The notes below the pieces were generated by a model, which was not told where the DNA came from, ran no database searches, and saw nothing but the letters and a program-made list of their open reading frames with translations. DNA of 64,000 bases. Origin: Globodera rostochiensis (taxonomy: Eukaryota; Nematoda; Chromadorea; Rhabditida; Heteroderidae). The stretch spans positions 1-64,000 of the forward strand of contig JAEVLN010000025.1 in the NCBI GenBank assembly GCA_018350325.1, in the 5' to 3' direction. Numbering within the stretch: position 1 is the stretch's first letter; the number at the start of each line of letters is the position of its first letter. The translations under genes and the position numbers were made by a program. Positions 54,161 to 64,000 of the stretch are shown one piece after another.

Positions 54161-54993
54161 TTCCTTTTTTTTTAATTTTTAGGTGCATTTCTGAAATTTC
54201 TTTTTTTGTTTGTTCAAAAAATATTAGTAGCATTCGTTTATAATTTAAGAATAACAAAATGCAATTATATATCAATCGGCAATTGAATTTAAAACGGGTT
54301 TTGAATCGGTTGAAATTTTTGAAAATTAAGGAAAACCAATTTTTTTAAAAACTCCAAAGAAAACTGAATTGGAAAAAACACAAATTTTCATTAGAATTCT
54401 ACGCTCCTTTTTTTGAACCTTTTTGTCCTTGGAATTGCTTTTAAAAACGCATTAAATAAAATAGAAATTGCCTGATTTTTGGCAGTTTTTCTGATTTTTC
54501 AAAAATTTTGAAATTTTCAGTAAAAATGCCCAATTTTCTTAACAAATATTGTAAATCTTCAAAAAATTTTCCCGGCAGCGCCTATCGGCGCAGATCTTTT
54601 GGGGTCATTTTTTGTACAAGAACACAAGTCTTTTTAAGGTGTATTTTTAGTTTGACAATTTGATTTTTAAAAAACTCCGGCGGCGATCCCCTTTCCCGAT
54701 TTGCTCATCGCCGAAACGGGATCACCGGTTTTACTGGGACCCCCCCCCCCGGCCGCATCCCTACTTTCAAGCTGCCGAACGACGAATATGACTTTTCCCA
54801 TTGACCACTTCAATTAAATTGGATTTTCTGAGTCAAGACAAACTGCAATATTATCCAGAATAAAAAATTACACCCATAAATCTCTCATAGATTTGACGTT
54901 TTTAGAATTTTGCAAACATTCGATGGTCTAAAAAAGGCAAACAAGAGATCAAAGACCAGTAATAATTAACCGATGAGCAAAAGATAAATTATT
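54161..54993. other. intergenic DNA with one degenerate hairpin repeat
   Basis: Between the 5S gene and the PUF gene. 54,570-54,592 has a truncated copy of the GGCGCCTATCGGCG hairpin and there is a C tract near 54,740. No gene recognised. Confidence 0.5.
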
Positions 54994-57900
54994 CTAATCA
55001 TTCAATAATCCGTTGTTATTCGACTTCTTCCTTTTGTCCACGAGTGCGCCACTTTTGGTGCGCGATCTGAAATCAAAAAACATTCATTTAAATTCCGGAC
55101 ACAAATATTGTACTTATTTTTGAAAAGTCGCATAACCGAAAAAATAGCGTGTTTGAAATATTTAGTAAAACCGAATTATCGCAATGGCCATTATGGGGGA
55201 AAATAAATTAATTCCCGAGAACAAAATCGAGAACCACAAAAAGGGGCAGAAAAGCCAACACAAAACTCACTGATGCTCTGATTGCCGTGCTTTTAAACGG
55301 ATCAGTGCCGGAATGTGTTCTTCGATGGCGAACATCATTTTGTCACGATGCGCAGAGTCCGCAAAGTCATGCATTTTGAGCACAACGTCGTTGGCAAACG
55401 GTTGCTTTATCATTTCCAACAAAGGCGGCTTGCCAGTGCCGTTGCTGAACAAAAAACAGCAAAAATTTAATTTTTGGGGTTCCCGGGAAAAACTCACTCC
55501 GCGCAAACTTGGTCGATCAGCGCATTTCTCTGTTCCGTTGTCCCAAAAACCAAACACTTTTCGATTATGCTGCAAATGCCCTTGTGATGTGCGTTCTTCA
55601 AAATGTCCCCCTGCAGACTGTGCACAATGCGCTCCCGGTCTTCGGGCAGTCCATGCTCAATCACACGTTCAATCACGTAGCTGCCATACTTATCCGTGAC
55701 CAAAGAGAGCAGATTGTCAAGTATTTGTTCCAGCATGGGACGCTTTTGTTGCTCCGTACAGAGTTCAAGAACACGTTCGATCACCCAATTACCGTATTCA
55801 TGGAGGCAAAGGGAGGCAACCTGTTAGGACGGGACGAGACGAAGGATGCTTTTCAAGATTTAGTCTTAGATTGGCAAATTTTTCATTGTTTCTAACAGCA
55901 CCAATATTCTTTGATTTTATTCACATTATACTCAATACATCCATTACAAAGTTCGAAATGTTCTAATTTAATTTATATGTAGACAAAAATTAAGTGTTTG
56001 GACAAAATCGAGAAAGTTATACGCAGAAAGTTCAAAAAACTCTAAAATTTCAAATTTTGTGTTTGGAAATATAACTTATTGGAAATGCTTTGAACCGCTT
56101 GAACATTGGTGAAACATATCTTCTACTCGATTAAAGCTTTAAAAACGTACAGAATCCGACGGGCTGTAGAGTATGGCATCAACGACAAACTGAAGCCGTT
56201 CTGGTTCGATTTGTTCAATTATCTGTAAATTTAACAGTTTCCAATAAAGCAAACCCCAATCCGGGAGCCCCCCGGTTAAGCCTCAAACAACACATTTATA
56301 TAATTGTTATTATTGGTGTTATTCACCGTGTTCATGACGTGCATTCCATAACGATCTTTGATGCATCTGATCACACACGCACGCGGCGTCAGTTCTTCGA
56401 TTATCTTTAAAAAATATTTTATTTTTTAATTAAAATAAATGTAATAACTATTTAAAATAAATGCTTTGCCTCTATTTGTGACGCTTTGTCCACCGATTTC
56501 AACGCCTTTTGGATCACGGGACAGCCGTATATTTGCAGGGCCAATGTCAACACGTGGCCACGCAATGCGTCCACCAGTCGAGCCTTCTGACCCTCCGTGC
56601 CGTACTCAAAAAATTTCTGAAACTTTTTTTTTTCTTAATTAGGTAATTCCCTTTGATCATTTTTGGGCTATTTTAGGGAATTTTACTTAATAATTAAATT
56701 ATGTTTTCAATTCCTTTTGAATGTGCGACTAAAAATTGAAAGAATCAGACCAATTTGAAGAAACTTGCAAAAATAGTTCACTCAATTTATCGAATCATGC
56801 CAAAACTAATGAATATTCGAAGGACCTGAATAACATAATGGCCAAATTCGTCAGCCATCAATTGTCGAGCATTTTGAAGCGTCTCCGGCCCTCTTTAAAA
56901 AATAAAATTTCACAAAATTATGTCCCAACTCCTCATCCCAAAGTTCAACCCTTACATTTTAATGCATAAAGAAACTCACCCGCCACAAACGTTGTCGATC
57001 AGCGCCTTTTTCTGATCCGCCGTCCCGCACACCAAACATTTTAAGATGACGTTGAAGGCGAACTTGTCCTGTGCGTACTTCATAATGTCGTCCTTCAGAA
57101 TGTGCACAATGCGCTCCCGGTCTTCGGGCAGTCCATGCTCAATCAGATGTTGGATCACGAAGCAGCCGTACTTATCCGTGACCAAACTGAGCACATTCTC
57201 GTGCAGTTGTTCCAGCATGGGACGCTTTTGCGGCTCCGTGCAGTGTTCAAGCACACTTCGGATCACCCAATTGCCGTATTTATGGAGGGACAGGGGAATC
57301 ACTTGCGCCAATATCTCATTGATTAGCTAAATAACATTTTTCACATTTATAGTCAAGCATTTGAGTCCCCAGGTAAAAGGGACACTTCAGTACGCAAGTC
57401 TAAAAACTGGATTAAAAAGAGAGCGACAAATTCTTTCGGCACATAAAGTCTAATCGTTACACAAATTAAAAGCAAAATAAATTAATTAAATGTTTTTGCC
57501 TCCATTTGTGACGTTTTGTCCACTGATTTCAACGCCGTTTGGATCACGTGAGAGCCGTTCATGTTCAGGGCCAATGTCAACACGTGGCCACGCAATGCGC
57601 CCACCAGCCGAGCCTTCACCGTCGGACTGGCACGCCCCAATTTTTGTTGGATGAATCTGACGAAATGTTTGTTAATGCAAATTCTAATATTCGATCAGCT
57701 TTTGCATCAAAAATTGTTGTGAAACTTGGTTAGGAGAGCCTGCGTTCGGGGCCAAGAGATACGCACTCGACTACCCCTACTCGGAAGTCCGACGCCGAGA
57801 ATAACTTTTCTTCAAACGAATACGACAAATTTGGTCAAAGAGCTATTTTTATTAAGAAAAAGCCAAGTGATTGGGCAAAGTCCCTTCCAAAAGTTATAAC

Positions 57901-58297
57901 AACAAAAAATGGATTTTTTCCCCCCTTTCCATGGCATGACTAATTAATGTTTTGTACAATTGCTTAGCTTATGATAATTTATCGAGCTTTTCGAGTGGTA
58001 TTAAATTTGTCTGATTTGGTGAAACTGAAGACCATGAAAGTCAGCCCGGGCTGTTCAAATCGTTCACCCAGCAATTCGCACCTTGAACCTTGCAGGTCCA
58101 GCGCAAACGCCACGGCGTCTTTGCCCAAATCGGCGAGTTGAAGATTGGCTGCACGGTTATTGTGGTAATCGTCCAACAGCGTGGAACCGCCGTTGTTGCT
58201 GTACTCGTCCGACAGCTTAGACCGGTTGTTGGGGCGGTCTAAAATTGCGTAAAACCTAATTAAATGTCCAAAATTTACTGGACGACGACGACGCCAT
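54994..58297 (-). CDS. PUF (Pumilio/FBF) RNA-binding protein with expanded, rearranged repeats
   Basis: 537 aa, eleven exons, frame checked: 58279-58297, 58082-58238, 57500-57656, 56980-57326, 56826-56892, 56470-56616, 56327-56404, 56151-56222, 55498-55820, 55271-55444, 54994-55066. PUF repeats bind 3'UTR motifs and repress mRNAs. Order by resemblance: repeat 1 (LGKDAVAFALDLQGSRFIQQ), a repeat-3 type (LRGHVLTLALNMNGSHVIQ), repeats 5, 6, 7 and the start of 8. The array then restarts at repeat 2 (MADEFGHYVIQKFF) and runs 3, 4, 5, 6, 7, 8. That gives about 11 repeats instead of eight, from an internal duplication. The introns after 57,500 and after 56,470 have GC donors (GAG|GCAAA). The basic tail RTKSGALVDKRKK resembles a nuclear signal. 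Start ATG 58,297 (MASSSS) gives an open frame, but an upstream start is possible. Confidence 0.85.
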
Positions 58298-60526
58298 GCG
58301 AGCGCCGCATAAAAGAACGGGTGCCGGGCACACTTTTTTGGCGCATTGTTGCAAAAACGCCACATGAACTGCTTGAACGTGTTGGTGTTGAACCTAAAAA
58401 ATATTATGGGACTAAAATATTTGAGTACGAATGAAACTTTCCTAAAGGTATGGTTATAAGCCCTAAAAGCATCAGAATTTCTGGTAATAGCAAAGACGCG
58501 CCTTCCATTTTTCAAAAAAATAAAAATTCCTGCGGGTTTTCGGGGGGGGGGGGGGGGGCGTAGAATCCAAATCTGACTTTGTTTCGACCAATTCCGAACC
58601 CGGAACCGAATTCGAACAATTTTTCGAAAAATTAAAATTTTCCAAAAATCAATGTTGCCTTAAAAATTTAACAATCACAAATTTACAACAAAAATGATCG
58701 AATTCATGCCTTTTGGGTGATTTTGCAGCCAAAACTGATTTTTCGAAAATTGTTCGGATTCGGGTCCGGGGTCGAAATAGGTCAAAGTTGAGGTCAAATT
58801 AGGGTAATACTCGGGCTGGCCCCCCCCCCATTTTTTGAAAAAATACAAATATTTTTCTAAGTCTAAAAAAGATTTTTCTAGGAGTATTCTGGGGGTGTAG
58901 AATCCGAATCTGACATTAGTTTCGACCAATTTCGAACCCCGAACCCTAGAACACCTTTTTTGAAAAAAAAGTTATTTTAGAAAAGTAAATGCCCCCCCCC
59001 CCCGTAAAGAAATGCCGTCGTTTTTCCCGACAATTTGTCGAAAACGAAACGAAAATCGAACGATTTACTCAAATAAAGAATTGTTTTTACATTTTCCCGG
59101 GGCTAAAACGGAATCCAACCAAAAAATAAAAAATTCAAACCTTGCAAATAATGTGTTGGCCGTTCAGAAAATTACGAATTAACCGGCCGATCATTTTGCG
59201 CGATTGCGTTAATTTCTAAGAGCTAAACACCAATTACAAAAATGTTGAATAAAATGAAACAAAAGAGGCAACTAAAAAGGTAAAAAGTAAAGACCGGAAA
59301 CTTGGACACAAATAATATTTGGCCAAAAGTTTTGGGTCATCTTTTGCATATTTCTAATCAACCGGGATATTCTAAAAATTGTCTAAAAATATGTTCTTTG
59401 ACATGGAAAATTGCAGCCAAAGTACCGCACACCAGGGTTGCGTCGAAACCTTTCGATTTCGATAATTTCGAGGTTTTTCTTTCGGTTTTCTTACGAAAAT
59501 CGAAAGAGAAAATTCTTCGAAATTTTGTCGAAAGAGAAATTATATCAAAGAAATTTTGTATTTTTCGAGACACTTTACCACATTTTTCGTGAGCAGGAAA
59601 CTGTTATTGTTGGCTTATTTGTCTGTGTTCCTGTCATCAAAAATTCGTTGGAGGTTCGAACCCTCTCCATGTCATTAACACTTTTTTTACCCTTTACACT
59701 AACCAAAAAATCATTGGAAAAGAACCCGGCGATAAAAGATAAGCGCGGGCAGGAAAAGGGAAAAGGGAAAAATTAACAAATTTTAACTTATTTTTTTAAG
59801 AAAATTGCTTAGAAATTTCACAAAAATTTATATTTTTTGAATTTTAATTGCTTAGAAATTTAACAAAATTCAAATACTTTAAAAAGCTTCAAAAAGTTAC
59901 CGTATTTATTTTAAATTTTGGTTGCAAATCTCTTAACAAATTGAGTCACAGATTCAAAAAATTTCACGGCTGTGCCTATGCACCGCCGACCCCCCTCCCC
60001 TTTTGCAAAAACTTTTTGAAAAATCGCGCGCAAACAAATTAGGTATGTAAAAATGCTCAATATGCTTGTGTCAATATATAACGCTTGAAGCAAAGTTAAC
60101 ATAAATTTTGGGTTATAATGAAGAAATGACAAATTTGCGGGTTTTAGGTATCAAATGAGGATTTTTTAATGCTCCGATGCGGATTTTTAAAATTTTGAGA
60201 TCGCAGCCCTGCTTAAGCCTAAGCCTAGGGTGGATTAGGCCTAAGCCTAAGTTTAGGGTGGCTTAGGCCTAAGCCTAATAAGGAAAACCAGCCCTTTTTT
60301 GAAAGATTTTGAGGCCAAAATTGATTTTTGAAATTTCGAAAAAAATGTTTGAGTTTGGGCCCGGTGTTAGAAATTGGAATTCGGATTCTACGCCCCGAAA
60401 ATTTGGAATTTCTTTTTGGGATTTCTAGAAATTACCAAATGAACCGCTTTCTCTCCGCCATGCTCGCTGACGGGCCGCCAGCGGCTCAAATTTGAGTCAA
60501 AAATTCAAAATCCCCCCCCCCCAAAG
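58298..60526. other. repeat-rich intergenic stretch
   Basis: Contains dispersed GAATTCGAA-type repeats next to G or C tracts (58,530-58,620 and 58,740-58,945) and a TCGAAA word block at 59,440-59,530 after a CAGGGTTGCG end-like motif. A hairpin fragment lies at 59,960-59,990 and an AGCCTAAGCCTA word block at 60,210-60,280 beside GCAGCCCTG. A tRNA-like B box (AGGTTCGAACCCT) followed by T7 occurs at about 59,650-59,690. No gene supported. Confidence 0.5.
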
Positions 60527-61200
60527 GGTGACCGATCGTTTGGGCAGTGGATCCTTTGGGCAGTGGATCGATTAGGCAGTGATCCTTTGGGCAGTGACTT
60601 TTTTTGCGAAAATTAATTAATCAGTCAATTAACTTTTAAATATTTTTTTATATAAAAAAAATTTTAGTTGGTTTATTATTTTTTAAATAGAAATATGCTA
60701 ATAAAATGTTGCTTTGATGATTTGACTGATTCTTAATAATATGATGGAACACAATCCGGGCAGATAAAGAATGGGGAGGGGGGGGGGGGGGGTGGCGGGA
60801 AGACAGAGGGGGGGGGGGGGATGGCCCAAACAACTTTAGGTCCAAACAACTTTATTTTCGCACAATTATTCATAATTTATTAACGATAGACTGATATTTT
60901 TTTTTTTTTTAAATTCTAAGATTTGAATAGTAGTGAAGTCATTTCAAAAAAAGGCAAAAGCATTCTAACTCGAGAAGGCTTCGATTATCAGTTTGAAACG
61001 GACAGCAAAGTTGAAGACAACATGCAAATTTTCAGCAACTGTTTGCAATTTGATAATAGAGCAATGGAGTATTTGCGTGCCGTTTCATATCATCTGGCAC
61101 GCCCCAATTAATTTTCCTTATAACTTACAAACACTTGTACTCAAAAAATTATTTTTTAAAATTATATTTCACTGCCCAAAGGATCCACTGCCCAAAGGAT
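60527..61200. mobile_element. fold-back-like element, word TTTGGGCAGTGGATCC
   Basis: Four tandem TTTGGGCAGTG(G)ATC words at 60,538-60,600 face two inverted copies (CACTGCCCAAAGGATCC) at 61,167-61,198. Between them 60,923-61,111 is open (NSSEVISKKGKSILTREGFD onward), with a weak resemblance to the start of a FLYWCH zinc finger (KGK...L..GF.Y). It may be a captured exon. A G tract lies at about 60,775-60,820. Confidence 0.55.
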
Positions 61201-61797
61201 AGGGAACCTTTTATAATCAGCCCTGAACAAAATTTCGGTTGAATTTTTAAACACGATTTTTATTAAAAAAAATTTTTAGTGTATTGCAAAAAAATGTTTT
61301 CAAAAAAGTCTCGAACCGAGAAATTTCTCGGTTTTTTGGGTCGAGTCTCGGTGTCATTTCTCGGTCTCGAGTCTTGGTTATGGCGGCATGATCAAAGGAC
61401 CCGACCCTTCCAATAGTTTTTTGGCGGCATGAGATCAAAGTGACGGACCTCTATTTGGTTCTTTTTTGCTTTCCCTCTCTTTCACTCTTCTTTCTCTTTT
61501 CCTTTTCCCCATCAATTACTTTCATTTCTCACAATTCTTCTTGCTGGGTCAGCATTTTGCTGGGAGCAAATAAAACATTCAAATTTATGATAAAATGGGA
61601 AGGGATTATCCCAAAAGTGAATGTCCATCCCCCTTTTTTGAGTCAACATTTGCTCAAAGTAATGCCATTCAAATATTTATAAGAAAGTCCCCAACTTTCA
61701 GTCTATTAAAATATGTAATTTCATTCAAATACGGTTAATTCATTTTTAAAAACTTTTGGAGACTTAAATCAAGGATTTTATAGTACAATAAATAAAT
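61201..61797. other. upstream region of the SPRY gene
   Basis: 61,300-61,380 carries a CTCGGTTTCTCG-type word repeat. The pyrimidine-rich 61,460-61,520 and AT-rich DNA before ATG 61,798 may hold the promoter. Nothing more specific seen. Confidence 0.4.
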
Positions 61798-63622
61798 ATG
61801 TCAATTCCGACCGATTCAATCGATGGGGACATAACAGCTGATTATGATCAGGGTAAATTCAATTTATTGATATTTATTAAATGCCAATGTTTCCAGAACA
61901 TTTGTGCCCACCTTTTACTAATTTGGACCCGTCCGAAGAAGTGCAACTTTTGCGTGCCAGAATTGCCCAATTGGAACGCCAACAAACGATGAGTTCGCCA
62001 ACTTGCTCATGTGCCAGTTTCGATTTGGTGGCATTAAATGGAAATGGTACAAAAATGCCAAATACAGTACAAACATTTTCGCGTTGGTCGGATTGGAGTT
62101 ATTTTTCTCAATTTATTTTCTTGCGATTTTAATCCCAAAATAATTTTTATTTAATTAATTTTTTGTCATTTTCATAAATGAGAGATGCGGCGGCGGACAC
62201 TTTGAGAGGTCAAAACAACGAAATTGAGGCGAACAATGACAAAGAATCCATGGCTGATCAGGAAAAGGAGGAGGAACAAACAAAGCTCGATCAGGCAAAT
62301 TCTGTACAACAAAAAACTGATCAAAAAGCGCTGTGTGCCCCGATTGATCCAGTGGGTTTGGTAGAGAAAGGACTTGAGGACCGATCGAGAATCTCTAAAT
62401 TTCGTTGATCGAGATTACGATCAAGAATCTCGACGAGATTTTCAATCGTCCTTTCTCTAGTTTAAACTTTAAAGAGATCGGCTGATGTCAAAATGCCGTG
62501 TTCAAGTTAATACAACTTTTTAGCAATTCAATGAGCGTGGAGTGCAGCAACTGACCAACTTTTTGGAGCAGTTTGTTGAAGGACAGAATAAAATGTTTGA
62601 GGAACAAAAGGAAACGAACAGAATGCTTCAGAAGCAAATGAACGAATTAGAAAACTGTTTCAAAAAACAGCTCGAAAAGGTGGGTTAGGAATTATTTTAG
62701 ATACTGCCGTCGGTGACGATAGGCACCGCTAAATTTTGAAATTTTTTAAAATATCCATTAGCTCAAAAACCCATCAATTTTTCGTCGTTAGTTTTGGTAA
62801 GAAGAAGAGATAAACCGGTGTCCAATTCTATTTTAAGCATTATACTTACATTTAAATGTTATTTAAAATTAAATTATTAAGGGAATGAATCTGCTAGAGA
62901 AAAAATTGAGTGCAAAGATGGAGCAGTATCAGAAACAACAGCAACTGAACATCGGCGACGTGTTGACTGAAGCAAATGGTAGGGAAATTGTTGTTTAAAT
63001 GCTTTCAATAATTGAAAAATCATATTTAAATTAAAATAACAAATTATTAGGGCTAATCCAACAACAAAATCAATGGGATTCCGCTGCATGTCACAAGAAC
63101 CTAACGCTCTCTGAGCCCAATCAATTGATTTTCAAATTTTCTGCAGAGGAATGGGGTAAATATTATTCTGTTAAAGTGATTTGATTAACTAAATTTGATT
63201 ATTTGTTGAATTGATTTACTTTTCAGGGAATAATCGCTCTGTGCGCGCTGCACAGGCAATTCCAAATGAGAAATCCGGCATTTTCTACTACGAAGTGAAA
63301 ATATTAGCACAAATAAAGTAAAAGTTAAAAAATAAATGCTTAATAAGCATTTCTCTTAAAAAATTATATTTACATAGCATTCTTTTCATTGGATTTGCGC
63401 CAAGAGAAATGCCATTAAACCAATTTGTTGGAGATTTCAATGGCACTTACGCATACGCAAGCTGGGGCACTTTAATGGGACACGCCGTTGAGGGATTCGT
63501 CCACAGCGTTAGACATCCTGTCATCGAAGGAAAGCCCAAATTTGGCGTCGGCGACGTCATCGGATGCGGCGTCAATTTGGCAACACGCCAAATTATTTAT
63601 ACAAAGAATGGACAGCGTTTGG
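61798..63622 (+). CDS. SPRY-domain (RanBPM/SPRYSEC-type) protein, 3' end beyond the window
   Basis: Eight exons, frame checked: 61798-61852, 61897-62046, 62185-62360, 62524-62679, 62882-62978, 63051-63155, 63227-63317, 63378-63622. The N-terminus lacks a signal peptide. The middle is a Gln/Glu/Lys-rich coiled coil ([36 protein letters not shown]). The SPRY domain begins [20 protein letters not shown] and continues [29 protein letters not shown] and [20 protein letters not shown]. This wording is almost diagnostic of cyst-nematode SPRY proteins. The last 35 or so residues of the fold are missing. The frame reaches a GTGGGT donor at 63,623 whose intron is filled by the repeat at 63,650, so a further exon should lie downstream. 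Confidence 0.85.
62362..62459. mobile_element. MITE-like repeat forming the start of a SPRY-gene intron
   Basis: Ends TAGAGAAAGGAC and GTCCTTTCTCTA are inverted repeats; the interior is GATCGAGATTACGATC-like, related to 52,823-53,000. The intron's GT donor at 62,361 is formed by the flanking G plus the first T of the element. No clear target duplication. Confidence 0.65.
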
Positions 63623-63649
63623 GTGGGTGGGAGAAAGAAAAAGACGAAC

Positions 63650-63945
63650 CGGGCCACTAGCGTCCCGGCCACTACGTCCCGGCCACTAGCGTCCCGGCCA
63701 CTAGCGTCCCGGCCACTACGTCCCGGCCACTAGCGTCCCGGCCACTAGCGTACCTCCCGGCCACTAGCGTACCTCCCGGCCACTAGCGTACCTCCCGGCC
63801 ACTAGCGTACCTCCCGGCCACTAGCGTCCCGGTTTTTGCTTTTTTGTTTGTCTATGGGTACTTTTCCGTTTTATACGACCCCCTCCCTAAATCTGCTGGG
63901 ACGCTAGTGGCCTGGGACGCAGTGGCCGGGACGCTAGTGGCACGG
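63650..63945. repeat. fold-back-like repeat, word CGGCCACTAGCGTCC
   Basis: About ten tandem words (some with an extra TACCTCC) at 63,651-63,832 face inverted copies GGGACGCTAGTGGCC at 63,898-63,942 across a 65-bp spacer. It lies in the last visible intron of the SPRY gene. Confidence 0.8.
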
Positions 63946-64000
63946 TAATGACCCCTACTCAGAAAAAGAAAAATGAATAAAATTAAAGGGGGCAAAATGT

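Overview
The window is nuclear DNA of a eukaryote, very probably a cyst nematode (Globodera/Heterodera group). It is AT-rich and has many short introns, of which several have GC-AG ends. The protein-coding exons include a SPRY gene of the RanBPM/SPRYSEC type that is strongly expanded in potato cyst nematodes, a UDP-glucuronosyltransferase, a serpin and a PUF (Pumilio) gene, and there is a nematode-type 5S rRNA gene. Species assignment is inference.

Layout. 1-7.8 kb: a few isolated coding-like exons among dispersed repeats and a 26-bp minisatellite (4397-5230). 7.83-13.77 kb: a satellite of about 110-bp units, roughly 54 copies. 13,859-35,926: a complete Polinton/Maverick, bounded by a perfect 6-bp target-site duplication (AAAAGT) and TIRs of about 1.0-1.3 kb. 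36-42.7 kb: repeats, two hAT-like MITEs, a myristoylation-motif gene and a 25-bp satellite. 42.7-47.7 kb: a serpin and, directly upstream on the same strand, a secreted Cys-rich gene. 48.4-51.5 kb: a UGT. 51.7-53.9 kb: a cluster of four hAT-like MITEs. 54.0 kb: 5S rRNA. 55.0-58.3 kb: a PUF gene with an enlarged, rearranged repeat array. 60.5-64 kb: fold-back repeats around a SPRY gene that runs to the edge of the window.

The Polinton is the centrepiece. By hand-splicing I recover, in continuous reading frame, the protein-primed DNA polymerase B (25 exons), the rve integrase with a chromodomain-like tail, the packaging ATPase, the adenovirus-type cysteine protease, the double jelly-roll major capsid protein and the penton-type minor capsid protein. 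There are also a basic core-type protein, a hydrophobic small virion-type protein, a 256-aa conserved protein, a small membrane protein and two zinc-finger proteins. The left arm is transcribed leftward (protease, membrane protein, major capsid, basic protein, penton, zinc protein). The middle block is transcribed rightward (PAZ protein, zinc protein, ATPase, two virion proteins, integrase), and polB is transcribed leftward from the right end. Neighbouring genes abut or overlap by a few bases. A 3.9-kb block containing protease to basic protein is tandemly duplicated; the capsid gene of the first copy is frameshifted, that of the second is intact.

Most novel observation: the first rightward gene of the Polinton (24,817-25,361) encodes a stand-alone PAZ domain, the 3'-end small-RNA binding fold of Argonaute and Dicer, with no PIWI domain. 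A transposable virus-like element carrying its own PAZ protein in an RNAi-rich host suggests an RNAi-suppression or small-RNA-guidance function (inference). Other notable points are at least 39 tiny host-style introns in the element (including GC-AG ones), tRNA-like A/B-box and TGACGTCA modules iterated in its TIRs, a 245-residue charged coiled-coil inserted in its penton protein, and a set of MITEs each built from its own private repeated word.
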